NCBI GenBank assembly: GCA_020205615.1
Contig: CM035170.1
Span: 8,860,311-8,924,310, forward strand
DNA length: 64,000 bases
Direction of reading: 5' to 3'
Origin: Panax quinquefolius
Taxonomy: Eukaryota; Streptophyta; Magnoliopsida; Apiales; Araliaceae
The notes beneath the pieces were generated by a model that saw nothing but the letters and a program-made list of their open reading frames with translations, was not told the DNA's origin and searched no databases. Shown piece by piece: positions 33,444 through 43,570 of this stretch (its first letter is position 1; the number at the start of each line of letters is the position of its first letter). The position numbers and the translations under genes are program-made.

Positions 33444-33528
33444 GATAGGGGGTGCTGCCATTTATGAAAACTACAATAATATGTACACACTGGTTAAAGA
33501 AACTACAATGATGGCATATCTTCTAACA

Positions 33529-34144
33529 GTTTGATGAACAGAGTATTGTAAATTTTATTTGATGTTAAGTAGATTTTTTGTTGCTACTTTATAGCGAGTT
33601 GAGCACAAAAATCAAACACATATTTTGTAATTATGAATGGCTTGAATTTCTATAGTTGACAGTAATTTACTTGTTAATTTTCCATGTTATCTTCATGTAC
33701 AGGTCTGATAAGTAATTATGTGCACAAAAAAAGTGAAAATTTTCACTAATTCAGTTGAAGTCAATTTCCTTTAAGAAACCAGCAGCAATAGATTACATAG
33801 ATGTTAAATTATTTATTTTGAATCTTTGATCAAATGAGTTAATTGAAATATGTGAAATATAGTTTGGGAATTCTTACAACCTTTCTAGAAAGAGAGGATA
33901 ACAACAATAATAGCTTCATCCCATGTTCTTCTGGGTTATTCCAGATTACCAACTCATTCCTTTTTCATTGCTCTTATATTCACATTTATAATATAGTTGT
34001 TGACCGGTACAATGTAAGGTTAAAATCGGTACTAAACCAGTTAATCGGTTCGACATACCGGTATAATACCTTAAGATCGAGTTTTGGGTAGATTAGGTAA
34101 TCTTAAATTCGATGCAGTGGTTTTATTATCGATGAGTAGGCCTA
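33529..34144. other. AT-rich DNA without a supported feature
   Basis: No domain or repeat recognised. It may be single-copy flank. CCGGT-rich text at 33998-34065 recalls non-autonomous transposon termini but is not bounded. Confidence 0.4.
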
Positions 34145-34152
34145 GTCACAAG
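34145..34152. repeat. Target site duplication of hAT-like element (left)
   Basis: GTCACAAG; the right copy, GTCACAAT (35380-35387), agrees in 7 of 8 bases. Confidence 0.75.
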
Positions 34153-34354
34153 TAGGACTGAGCAAAAAATGGGTATAACCGAATAATTGAACCAAATTGA
34201 AATAATTTAACCAAAATTTCTTAATAATTCGGGTATTTTTTACAATTCGGTTATATCCGAAATTTTTTTCGGTTTACTGTTATCGGTTTGAATTTCATTT
34301 TTGTATTATTCGGTCTACCCGAATACCGAATAAGTTGTTAAATAAATTAAGCCT

Positions 34355-34364
34355 TATCTTAATA
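34355..34364. repeat. Target site duplication of nested MITE (left)
   Basis: TATCTTAATA, repeated at 34515-34524. Confidence 0.85.
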
Positions 34365-34514
34365 GGTAATTGTTAAATCCACAACACTTTTTGTTATTTC
34401 CACAACAAAAGTGTCGTTATAGATGTAAAGCGACAATGAAAACCGTCGTTATAGGATCTATAGCAACACTTTTGTTGTGGAAATAACAATTTCTGTTGTG
34501 AATTTAATAATTCC
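34365..34514. mobile_element. 150-bp MITE nested in the hAT-like element
   Basis: Nearly palindromic: GGTAATTGTTAAATCCACAA at one end, and TGTTGTGAATTTAATAATTCC at the other reads back as its near-complement. Inner arms ACAACAAAAGTGT and ACACTTTTGTTGT pair, around an inner CGACAATG...CGTCGTTATAG segment. A 9-10-bp TSD suggests a Mutator-type MITE. Confidence 0.85.
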
Positions 34515-34524
34515 TATCTTAATA
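34515..34524. repeat. Target site duplication of nested MITE (right)
   Basis: TATCTTAATA, identical to 34355-34364. Confidence 0.85.
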
Positions 34525-35379
34525 ACTCTTCGCCCTTACTCTCTCGGTCTCTTCGTCTCTGTATTTATCTCTTATCTCAGAGTCTCAACCCAGATCTTAT
34601 CTAATAGTAGTTAGATCTCGATTTCTCATCTCCTATATTAGACCGACTCGATCCATTCTTCCTCCTCTTCATTTATTCCTTATCTCATAAAGTTAAACCT
34701 ATTTTCCCGATCTCAAACTTTCTGGCAAACCAAACGGAAACAATGGCCATATCTCTCCACCTAAAACTTCGATCTTCAATCTCCTCAACTCTACTCATGC
34801 CAAAAAAACATTATCTCCTCCTTCAATCAAATGGGTGCCATCATCTGTCAGCACCTTTTCTCCCTCCATAACCTTCTATTTGTAATAGAATCAAATTTGG
34901 GGAAGGAACCCAATCAGCCCCAATCAAATGGTGAAGACCCAGATTCCGGCGAAGCTCGTCGACCAGTGATTGCTCGTCGCCTATTTTCGTTTACCGAAAA
35001 TGGTTACAGTTTACCGGTGATGGTTATACTTGTTGTCACGTGGTTTCTGTCATGGGGAATGGGGTCGTGTACTGAACTGCTGTTGATGGTTGATGATGGG
35101 CTGAGTAATGAACGGTAAGACCCACTTGGTTTTTATTGATCCCCACGTGGACAGCTTATTGCAGCTTATTGCTATTGTTGGGCTTTCATGTGGGCTGAGT
35201 TTTATTTGGCTGGTGGGCTTCTTCTCTCAAATTCGGTTATTACCCGAATTCGGTATTCGGTAATTCAGTTAGTTATGAATTTCGATTAGTGTTTCGGATA
35301 GTAAAATTATCAATAATTCAGTATTCAGTTATAACCGAATAGTCTGTTTGGTTCGGTTATAACCGAATGATCACCCCTA

Positions 35380-35387
35380 GTCACAAT
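35380..35387. repeat. Target site duplication of hAT-like element (right)
   Basis: GTCACAAT, 7 of 8 bases as in 34145-34152. Confidence 0.75.
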
Positions 35388-36084
35388 CACTTGCACTGAC
35401 AACAAGTCACCGCATGATAGGATGAGAGGGCCTATGTCAACCACCTATTAATCGTGACTTTCGTCGCTAGGGACTTGCACATTTGGGCCAACTCGGCTTG
35501 CGGGCAGTCTGGTAGCAACCTCTACCATTGTTGTCACGGTGCCTCGACGAGGCACAGCGGTAGCTGACCGCTAGGAGGCCTAGGCGATAAGGCGCCCATC
35601 ATGAAGTCTGTATGGCGACAAGTTTTTCACAGTGTACAATTTATACATTATTTATTTTCTTTAAAAGTACATTGAACAATGAAATTTACATTAAAACTCA
35701 AAACATATTTATTAACAATAATATTTATTTTTATATATAATCTTAAAATAATATTTATTTTATAAATAATAAATATAATAATTCAATAAAAATATCAAAA
35801 TTAATAGTTAAATTATTATCAACTTAAATAATATTTAAGTTTTATGAATAATAAATATAATATATTATAGTATAAGTAACAAATAAATATTATACTATAC
35901 AAGTATTTAATATTAATTGCATGTCACACAACTAATAGCGATAGTACCAAAGTAAGTTTAGATATGCACATGCACATTTAGATGAATAAATAACGTTATT
36001 TTTATCCTTCCACTCATCACCATAGTGGGACAGGTGTTGATGTACTAAATGACCAGCTATCCAACCCATTATCCTAAGTCTTAG
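35388..36084. other. Flank between the hAT-like element and element C
   Basis: No gene. It has a locally GC-rich stretch (35460-35610) with two adjacent short inverted repeats (35539-35555 and 35556-35572) and then AT-rich DNA. The five bases before element C are CTTAG, a candidate TSD whose partner is outside the window. Confidence 0.5.
35539..35572. repeat. Two adjacent short palindromes
   Basis: GTGCCTCGACGAGGCAC (8-base arms, 1-base centre), directly followed by AGCGGT-AGCTG-ACCGCT. Confidence 0.85.
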
Positions 36085-36651
36085 TGTAAGACCCCAACTT
36101 TTATGAATAAAGATGAATTTTCTATAAATATCATTTTTGAATATTATGGAATGAATTTGATATAATGTTATAGTTGTGGGTAATATTTATAAATTTTGCA
36201 GAGTACGCAAGTTGTTATATAATATTCGATTGGTCGAGGAATATTCGTTTTAACAGGGAATATTCGTACAATGGCACAATCATTGGTGGACCCCACAACA
36301 AAATTATTGTCGGATTGAGAAAACGACAAAAATACTTTATGAAAATAACGGCGGAAGTTTTACTGTTAACTATTGAAACACCCGGTGTTAAAAGTACGAT
36401 GTCTGGCGTGGTTGCATAAGTAGCACTTGTATTGATTATTGATGCTTACGTGAGAAGTCACTTACTTTTGTTCAATTATTGCTACGATAATTCTTTGCAT
36501 AGTATCTCACGTTATTTGATTCAATTATTGTCGATATTTTATATATTATTAAATCAATAATTGAGACGACAAAGTTATTAATATTATTATTTGCAATATT
36601 AACGATGTCTAGAAGTTTTGTCAAGGAGAGGTTTGGTCACCTAATTGCGCG

Positions 36652-36675
36652 CCAATAGGGAGAAATCCTTATTGG
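36652..36675 (+). other. U3 stem-loop with GAAA loop (C)
   Basis: CCAATAGGGA, GAAA, TCCTTATTGG, with one mismatch in the stem. Confidence 0.7.
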
Positions 36676-36822
36676 AAAGCCCCCTCTTTCCTGGGAACGA
36701 CATGATCGATTAATATTGTGAATTATAATAATGATGATAAATGTTGTTAAAAATATTGAGGTATTTTTATGAAGTATTTATTGGACCCCCCAGTTACCCA
36801 CTTTTTTAAAATAGTCCATAGA

Positions 36823-36839
36823 GTATCTATATATCTATA

Positions 36840-36890
<51 letters not shown>
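36823..36890. repeat. (TA)n/(CTATAT)n microsatellite
   Basis: A few CTATAT units, then about 24 TA units. Confidence 0.95.
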
Positions 36891-36894
<4 letters not shown>

Positions 36895-37309
36895 GGGACT
36901 TGTATGGGTAGAATTTGAAAATGTGTGTGTGTCTTTATAAGACCTCGAATTTTATGAAATAAAAATATTCAAATTTTCTTATAATTACTATTCACGAGTT
37001 ATTATTCACGAGTTTACTATTCATGAGTTACTATTCACGAGTACTATTCACGAAGCATGATATTTTTTTCGGCGTGAAGGCACTACTCAATAATTATTTA
37101 CGATGAATTCTTGCTCAATATTTTATTTTATTGATTCAATAATTGTTGCGTTGATAGTTTATATTATTGTTGTTTCAATAATTGTCACGACACAGTATTT
37201 CCAATTATCGGATCAATAATTCATATTATTTGGATAATATTATTAGATAGCATTATTGGCAATGTCTAGAAAGTTCTGTCAAGGAGAGGTTTGGTTATCT
37301 AATTGCGCG

Positions 37310-37333
37310 CCAGTAAGAAGAAATCCTTATTGG
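37310..37333 (+). other. U3 stem-loop with GAAA loop (K)
   Basis: CCAGTAAGAA, GAAA, TCCTTATTGG; G-T wobble at the covarying position. Confidence 0.6.
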
Positions 37334-38016
37334 AAAGCCCCCTCTTTCCTGGGAACTGTTAGGTTATCAGTATTGTGATTCTATAATATTATTTGTGAAT
37401 AATTAATTATTGATTTATATGATGAGAAAAATATTCATTTTATGTGGATATAGATGGAGAAATTTTTTTAATGTGACAATTGTTGAAAATTGATATTTTA
37501 TCTTTTCTGATAAAATAATTCATTTAAATATATTATTATATAATAATGGTAATATTTTTACAATGAATGTGGAATATATGAGTATATGAGGTGGAAGAGT
37601 ATTTTTGTTGCATTAAATAATTAACACATGTTTTGTGTGTCGGTGGACCCCATTTCTTGACTGAAATTTGATTATAGCCTGTAAAATCGTCCGTTTATGG
37701 ATTTCGGTCAATTTCTGTTTGGAATTTGGGAAAACTTAAACTTACAAAGTTGTAGAGAATAAAATTTCCTATAAAAAGGACATGTGGTTCAAATTTTTCT
37801 GACAAAAGGGCTATTTATTGTGAATTATTGAAGTTCCAGTATATCGGGTCTAAATTGATTTTTGGAGTTTTAAACATTTTTGTTTAGAAAAACGTTTTTG
37901 GTGATTATGTCACTTGTATGGCTGATGTCTAGACCAAAAGAGTGGGCTAAGGAAAATTTATATAAATATATTAATATTTTATTAAATTTTTTACTTTGGT
38001 GTTCTAAGCAATTTCC

Positions 38017-38024
38017 TATAAATA
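38017..38024 (+). promoter_or_regulatory. TATA box (K)
   Basis: TATAAATA in CCTATAAATAGGTGC. Confidence 0.7.
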
Positions 38025-39282
38025 GGTGCTTAGGTTAGAATTGAAAATCACACCAAAAATTGAAGTTTTCTCTCTATTTCTCTCTCTATATTATCGAGTG
38101 TATTCTTGTGAGTATTTTGATATCTTGAGTGTTGTTATACGGTGCAAGTTCGTTTAAGCGTTATTCCAATCGGTCAATCTTTCTTTTTTTGAGGTAAGGG
38201 ATAGTAAGAGATTTTAAGGGTTATTATGTTTTTCAGTTTCGAAATTTTTGCGAACCTTCAAAAATTCTGGAAAAATTTAAAATAATAATTTGATGAGTTT
38301 TGTTGATTGTGTCCAAAAATGGCAATTTTTGGATATATAGATTAAGAGTTATGGATTTTATGAGGAAAAACTATTTTAAAAGTAAACGCTTATAACTCCT
38401 TGTGGTTAATTCCAAAATTGATGAAAATTTTATTGGGAGTACATGTATATAACAGAAGTATACCGTGTAAATTTTAGAATTTTTGGACAAAATTACAATG
38501 TATGATAAATGTCTAAATATTCGGCAGTTTTGGCCATATGAAAAATAGTAAATAAATTTTAAAAATTCTGAGAAAAATATATGTTCAATATGGGACTATA
38601 TTATGCTAAATCCCAAAAAATAAATATTTTTGGAACTGATTTGGTATTTTTCATGAAAATGGTCTAGTTATGAGTAAATGAATTAAATATGTTATGTGAA
38701 GTAAGAAATTTGGAAAATAGGATTTTATGACTTAAAATCCTATATAAGGTATATGCAGATTTTTGATGAGGGTTTTGGTTATTGGTGATGAAATCTTATG
38801 AGTTTGGCATTTTAGAATGAATAAATGCATTAATTAGTAAAGTATAAACAATTAAAATAAATTGTTTATAAGTTTAAGAAATGATTAAGATTTTGTGGTA
38901 ATATTAATAATATTAGATTATGAGATTATTAATTGATTTATAACATTTAGATTAAGGTATTATGAAACCATTGATTTATGAATCTTGCTCTTGAAATTAA
39001 ATGTAGTTGTTGATCCTATTGTTTTTATTATCATATATAATATTTTATAACCACGTGATGGAATTTCTTTTTGACTTGAGTGTAAAGATGGGTAAAGTAT
39101 TGGTATGATCGTGACTATGGGTTCTCTTTTTTGCCAAGTAGTCTGAAAAGTTGAATTGTTGACTAGTATGATCATGACCATTGAATTTACAATGGAATAT
39201 TTTTAGCTTAAGTGCAAGGTGAATTGATCAACATGGTTATCATTATGGTTTATATAAATTCTGAAATGATTATGTATTTCTT

Positions 39283-39480
39283 TGAGATATTAATATCTTT
39301 GGCCTGTAGTGCAAAGATGAACTATTGATGAATATCTTTGGCCCGTAGTGCAAAGATGACCTATTGTTGAATATCTTTGGCCCGTAGTACAAAGATGACC
39401 TATTGTTGAATATCTTTAGCCTGTAGTGCAAAGATGAACTGTTGATGAATATCTTTGGCCCATAGTGCAAAGATGAATTT
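39283..39480 (+). repeat. 39-bp hairpin minisatellite (K)
   Basis: Five units ATATCTTTGGCCCGTAGTGC plus AAAGATGA and a spacer. This is the cleanest array in the window, with inverted arms ATCTTTG/CAAAGAT in each unit. Confidence 0.92.
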
Positions 39481-40094
39481 ATTAGTATGATTATGAACAG
39501 AAACTGTTATTTGGTATAACCATGATCTTTGATGTTTCAAGTAAAGACAGGTGATAAAAATTATCTTCGTCCTGAATGAGAAAAGGAATTTAGAACTACA
39601 ATTATGATTATGAGTTTTTCACATGATTGTGGAGAGGAACTGTTGATTGATGTTACAGGGTTAAAACATTGTTGGTGAACTTTTAATATGGAGAAGATAA
39701 TAGACTTTATGGTCTATTTGACTCTTCTAATGGATTGCTTGTTCCGCTGCAACTATGGTTGAAAAGTTTTATCATCTACCATATATTCTAAATCTCTGAT
39801 TTATTATTGATGAAGGCTATTGAGAATTGAATTATCTTTAGTCATAATATTCTTTACTGAGCTAGTTGTGCTCACCCTTTTGCTTCACAATTCCTTTCAG
39901 GTAATAAGAGTGTAGCTGGGTCGAGCGTGGGTAACAAGAGAATAGAACGGTGGTCTCTAGTTGTGGAGGTTCTCCCTAAACATTATAGACAAGTGTGTTG
40001 TATTCTATAAATCATTTAGTAGTTATATTTGGTGAACCAAATAGGGTGAGGCGAACCCAACGTTGGAAGGGTATTTTTGCCACTATCATACAAG

Positions 40095-40445
40095 ATGTCT
40101 AATGACATACAACCTCGTGTTATCATAAGACATGGTTGTGCACATCCACTTGCTGAGTATATCTACAAGCACTACCTATATGATCTTGGAGTTTGGTTGA
40201 AGTATAATTCTCAATTAGAGACGGTGGAGATAATGATATGTCAAGAGAAGACTCACCATTGGAAAGAAAATGATAGTAATCTTCTTGTTTTTCTTTGGGG
40301 TTTATTGGGTCAACCAAGGATAATTCTGTGGGCATATGATATCTATTATAACCTAGACGCATGGCCTCCCATGTACGAAGGTTTCCTTGAGCACTTCCCA
40401 AAGATTTTAATTTCTAAAACAGTTATTGAATGTACCTTTATGTAA
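40095..40445 (+). CDS. Unrecognised 116-codon ORF inside LTR K
   Basis: ATG at 40095 (MSNDIQPRVIIRHG) to TAA at 40443-40445. The product is rich in W, Y, H and I, with no signal peptide, clear membrane helix or TE domain; I do not recognise it. The segment has no counterpart in the other LTRs of the family at this place. It could be captured sequence, a remnant of another element, or a chance frame. Confidence 0.25.
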   Translation: MSNDIQPRVIIRHGCAHPLAEYIYKHYLYDLGVWLKYNSQLETVEIMICQEKTHHWKENDSNLLVFLWGLLGQPRIILWAYDIYYNLDAWPPMYEGFLEHFPKILISKTVIECTFM

Positions 40446-40906
40446 GGTGCCATTGTGACGTGCTATCCAAGTTGGTGTCCAGAGTCACAGTTGGTATATA
40501 TTTGTATCAAAACGCACAATATATGTGTTGTTGTATTTTGCACGACAATTGTAGTAATAAAGTTATAGTTGTTTTCTGTACCATATTTTTGGTGACTCAG
40601 AATAGGTTGGTTGGATTGGACCTATTTTGGGGGCATCACATGTACCGTGTGTGTAGGAGTGTGTGTAAGTTAAAATAATGGTGGTGGTGGGAAAGTGTTT
40701 CTGATGATAGTGATAGGTGGATGAAATGTGGATGGTTTTGTTAAAACCATGTGTTATATATATATATATTATTATTTTTTTGTTTTACTTGAGGAAAGCT
40801 TTGAAATTCAGACGTCCAAATTTTTCTTTCGCCCGTGAATGATTCATTTGATTTCTGTACTGTGCATCCGTGAAAAATTTTCTAAACAGTACCCCTTCAA
40901 TTCTCC

Positions 40907-40914
40907 TATAAATA
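40907..40914 (+). promoter_or_regulatory. TATA box (C, 5' LTR)
   Basis: TATAAATA in CTCCTATAAATAGGATGC. The transcription start for C would lie near 40940. Confidence 0.7.
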
Positions 40915-41067
40915 GGATGCTTATTTAGAATTGAAAATCACAACAGAAGTTCAGAGAATTCTTCTATAATCTTGAGCGTATTTCTTTAGAGTTTTAAGAA
41001 GCTTTGAGCGTAGTCTGAAGTTTTCTTCAAGAATATCCTCATACTACCAATTGAATACTCTTTTTTT

Positions 41068-41076
41068 ACGGTAAGG
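41068..41076 (+). promoter_or_regulatory. Conserved splice-donor-like site (C)
   Basis: ACG/GTAAGG; pairs in position with the acceptor-like site at 60268-60279. Confidence 0.45.
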
Positions 41077-41311
41077 GATATTATTTGTTGTACTCGTAAG
41101 GGGTATTATTTCTTTCTTATTCATGAAGAGAACTTCTGTTATTCCATTCTTTATTATTCTATTGGAATACCATGTATACGCGGGCTACCCTATACTTGGT
41201 GAAATTCTTCTGTTATTCCATTCTTTATTGTTATGTAGAAATAACCTGTCTATGCAAAGTACTACATACATGGTAAAATTCTTCTGTTATTCCATTCTTT
41301 ATTATTCTGTT

Positions 41312-41316
41312 GGAAC
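41312..41316. repeat. TSD of the solo copia LTR (left, GGAAC)
   Basis: Right copy GAAAC (42847-42851), 4 of 5 bases. Confidence 0.6.
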
Positions 41317-42846
41317 TGTTAGAGTTTATGCCCTAGAGGCCAATTATTTGATATAATTGCTTAACGTTTTGATATTATATTTGATTGAATAAATATATGA
41401 TTTTATTATGGTTTTATTTACTGCGTAATATAATTGTTAACATAATAAAATTCCTTAGAATAGTGATACAAATTATATAGTTTCAAGTATGTGACTTGAA
41501 CATGAGATTATATAATTACAATTAGTATCATTGTTCTTAAATGTCCCTAGTCGAGTATCATTGTTGATTGGACAACAATGATGCATTGAGACTAGTATGT
41601 GGATTGACTGATGACCAAATCTCATTGGTCATAAATATATGAGATATTAAGTCAATGCATAGGTACATGTTAGAGAACGATGTACTGGACAGACCTACCA
41701 TGAGAATTCTATATGGAGCATTATGCGAAGTGTCATTAGCAATTCTCATAGTGACAATGATGTAATGGTCCTCCGACCTGAAATCGCTATATTACTACAC
41801 GAGAATTTATGTGATATCAAATGTCACCTTTAATAGGGTGGACTATAAAGGTGATTATTGGGTTCATCATGAATCGTGTGAGAAATATGAGTGATCTAGA
41901 TGGAATTTAACCATCCTATATATTATGGGTAATATCCATAGGCCTCTTGATTGAGTAGGACTATGAAATGTATGGTCATGCTCAAATAGTGATTTGTTTC
42001 ATATAGTCTACTCATTGATCAAGAAAAACTCAGATTAAATTATGAAGAGTATGACACATTCCATGACTCGAGTTTAATCTAGCATATTAAGGTTAAAAGG
42101 ATTAAATTACATTGAAACATTGGTCACGAAAAGGTTGCATCGAATCATCGATCTTATTATTACTTGGGTAGCGATGATGCATTACTAGATGCTCATTCAT
42201 CGCTTATAATTTTATAATATGATTATAAAATTATTGCCAACGTAATAATAACCTATAGGTCACACACAAAGAACGTTATTAAAGGGAATTAATTTAAATT
42301 GTAAGGATTTAAATATATCAATATGATTGATAGTATTTAAATCACGAATTTAAATTAAAAGGATGCTTTAGATATGTATATATATTAATTAAGTAAGACT
42401 TACTTAAGATATAATATATATATATATATATATATTCGGATTTTATTTTAATTAGATTAGGGTTTTTGATTAATTCCGATTTATTGCTATATATATGATA
42501 TATCGGTAGCTTTTGAAAGTTAATAAAAAAAAAAAAAACCTAATAGCTTCTTAGAGAGACTAGAGAAAGCAGTTTGAAAATCCTCATCCTTGGTGGCTAA
42601 TCTCGCGATTCCTTCTTCTCGCAGATCGTAGGATGATTAAGTGAAGCGTTTGTGTGGATACCGTAGAGGCAGCTTGATTAGTTCGAAAGGCGTTGGAGAT
42701 TCGAATAGCATCGTTTAATCGCTTTCTTAATTGGTATAATTTCTAACCACTGAATTAACTGTTTTTCGCATGGATCCTGTTTAGGGTTTCGAATTTGGTT
42801 TAAATTTTTCTATTTCCGCTGTGCGTTTCTATGTCAAAACCCTACA
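41317..42846 (+). mobile_element. Solo LTR of a Ty1/copia element
   Basis: 1530 bp, TGTTAGAGTTTATGCCCTAGAGGC...CAAAACCCTACA, with TG/CA ends and a 4/5 TSD. The text ATGCCCTAGAGGC near the start, and TTTCCGCTGTGCGTTTC before the end, recall LTRs of large copia lineages. No internal domains follow. The surrounding repeat of C continues collinearly on both sides, so it is an insertion reduced to a solo LTR by LTR-LTR recombination. Confidence 0.8.
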
Positions 42847-42852
42847 GAAACA

Positions 42853-43080
42853 TCCTGTCTGTGCGTTTACGCATGACCTGGTTCCGTTATTTATTATTTT
42901 ATTGGAATATCATGTCTGTGCGTTTACGCATGACCTGGTTCCATTATTTATTATTCTATTGGAATATCATGTCTGTGCGTTTACACATGACCTAGTTTCG
43001 TTATTTATTATTCTGTTGGAATAACTTGTCTGTACGGTCTATCGCATGCCTGGTGATTTCTTCTGTTATTCCATTCTTTA
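42853..43080 (+). repeat. ~63-bp minisatellite in the C LTR
   Basis: Four units of CTGTCTGTGCGTTTACGCATGACC... with GTTATTTATTATTCTATTGGAATA. A related array in D is at 58010-58390. Confidence 0.85.
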
Positions 43081-43565
43081 TTATACTCAGTTGGTTAAAG
43101 TTTTGACTTCTATACTCCATGAAATTTGTGGAATATCCTTGATATTTGCGCTTCATCCAGTATCTTTTCATGAAAATATTCTTCTGAGCATTCTTGAGTG
43201 TTACTCTACAAAGAAGTATCATGTTAACAATTTGGACGTTATTAGTTCCTGGATAAATTAATTCTTGAACTTGTTTTATTGAATTCTTATATCATTGTCA
43301 TCCTTCTCATGTTTATAATATGTTGAAAGTCATCTGTGGCCTGTAGTGTATAGATAGACTTGGTATGATTATGACCAGGAATTATTCGGTATAATCATGA
43401 CCGTAATGTTACAAATGATGTGGTAAAAAAATTCTCATTGGGCGTAGTGCATTGATGGACAATTGTTGGCATGATAATGACCATTGATGAATACACGAAT
43501 ATCCTTGGCCCGTAGTGCATGGATAATTTGTGGTCGTGATACTAATGAATATCCTTGGCCGTATT

Positions 43566-43570
43566 GCAGG
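43566..43570. repeat. Target site duplication GCAGG (left)
   Basis: Matches 59552-59556; lies in a hairpin minisatellite unit of the C LTR. Confidence 0.88.

Larger units (their letters stand above)
32607..33528. repeat. LTR-like sequence TGTTAGAA...TTCTAACA
   Basis: 922 bp bounded by an 8-base inverted repeat. It carries a TATA box (33436-33443), a GTCCCACATTGG motif (32914-32925) common in plant LTR/TRIM sequences, a 112-bp tandem duplication, and five AAAACTACATCGTTTTA-like motifs. The flanking five bases (ACTTA, GTTTG) do not match and there is no adjacent PBS or PPT, so it is a candidate solo LTR without a readable TSD. Confidence 0.6.
34153..35379. mobile_element. Non-autonomous hAT-like element
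   Basis: Termini TAGGACTGAGCA...TGATCACCCCTA are imperfect inverted repeats (TAGGxxTGAxCA). Both ends are followed inward by copies of the palindrome CGGTTATAACCGAAT. An 8-base duplication and a TAGGGGTGxxCA-type terminus are hallmarks of hAT elements. No transposase is present. The 95-codon frame at 34831 lies inside and resembles no hAT protein; it may be captured host sequence or chance. A MITE is nested at 34365-34514. Confidence 0.75.
36085..36935 (+). repeat. Element C 5' LTR, piece 1
   Basis: TGTAAGACCCCAACTTTTATG start, identical to 63737 for the first 110 or so bases. It has a U3 stem-loop at 36652-36675. From about 36770 the sequence is not matched in D, and a TA/CTATAT microsatellite (36823-36890) and a GTGTGTG run precede insertion K. 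Confidence 0.85.
36936..40640 (+). mobile_element. K: oversized solo LTR-like insertion (Tekay-like)
   Basis: 3.7 kb from TATAAGACCTCGAATTTTATG (canonical TGTAAGACC) to GGGGGCATCACA, with no PBS after it. It has TACTATTCACGAG repeats (36995-37065), a U3 stem-loop (37310-37333), TATA (38017-38024), a donor-like site (38194) and a five-unit hairpin minisatellite (39283-39480). An ORF-bearing segment (about 40080-40445) is not present in the other LTRs. No TSD is readable; both flanks have GTGTGTG. Confidence 0.7.
40641..41316 (+). repeat. Element C 5' LTR, piece 2
   Basis: Contains TATA (40907-40914), donor-like ACG/GTAAGG (41071) and the start of an array of TTCTGTTATTCCATTCTTTATTATT units. 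It stops at GGAAC, where the solo copia LTR enters. Confidence 0.8.
42847..43570 (+). repeat. Element C 5' LTR, piece 3
   Basis: Resumes the 60-85-base array (TCTGTGCGTTTACGCATGACCTGGTTCCGTTATTTATTATT), then hairpin units at 43328-43570. It ends ...CCGTATTGCAGG, the left copy of the TSD GCAGG. Confidence 0.85.

Noticed and set aside
34831..35118. 95-codon ORF in the hAT-like element as a host gene
   Set aside because: No recognisable domain, no splice context; kept only as a possible capture in the findings.
39283..39480. CRISPR-like array
   Set aside because: Units are tandem with short variable spacers in a plant LTR, and no cas genes; it is a minisatellite.
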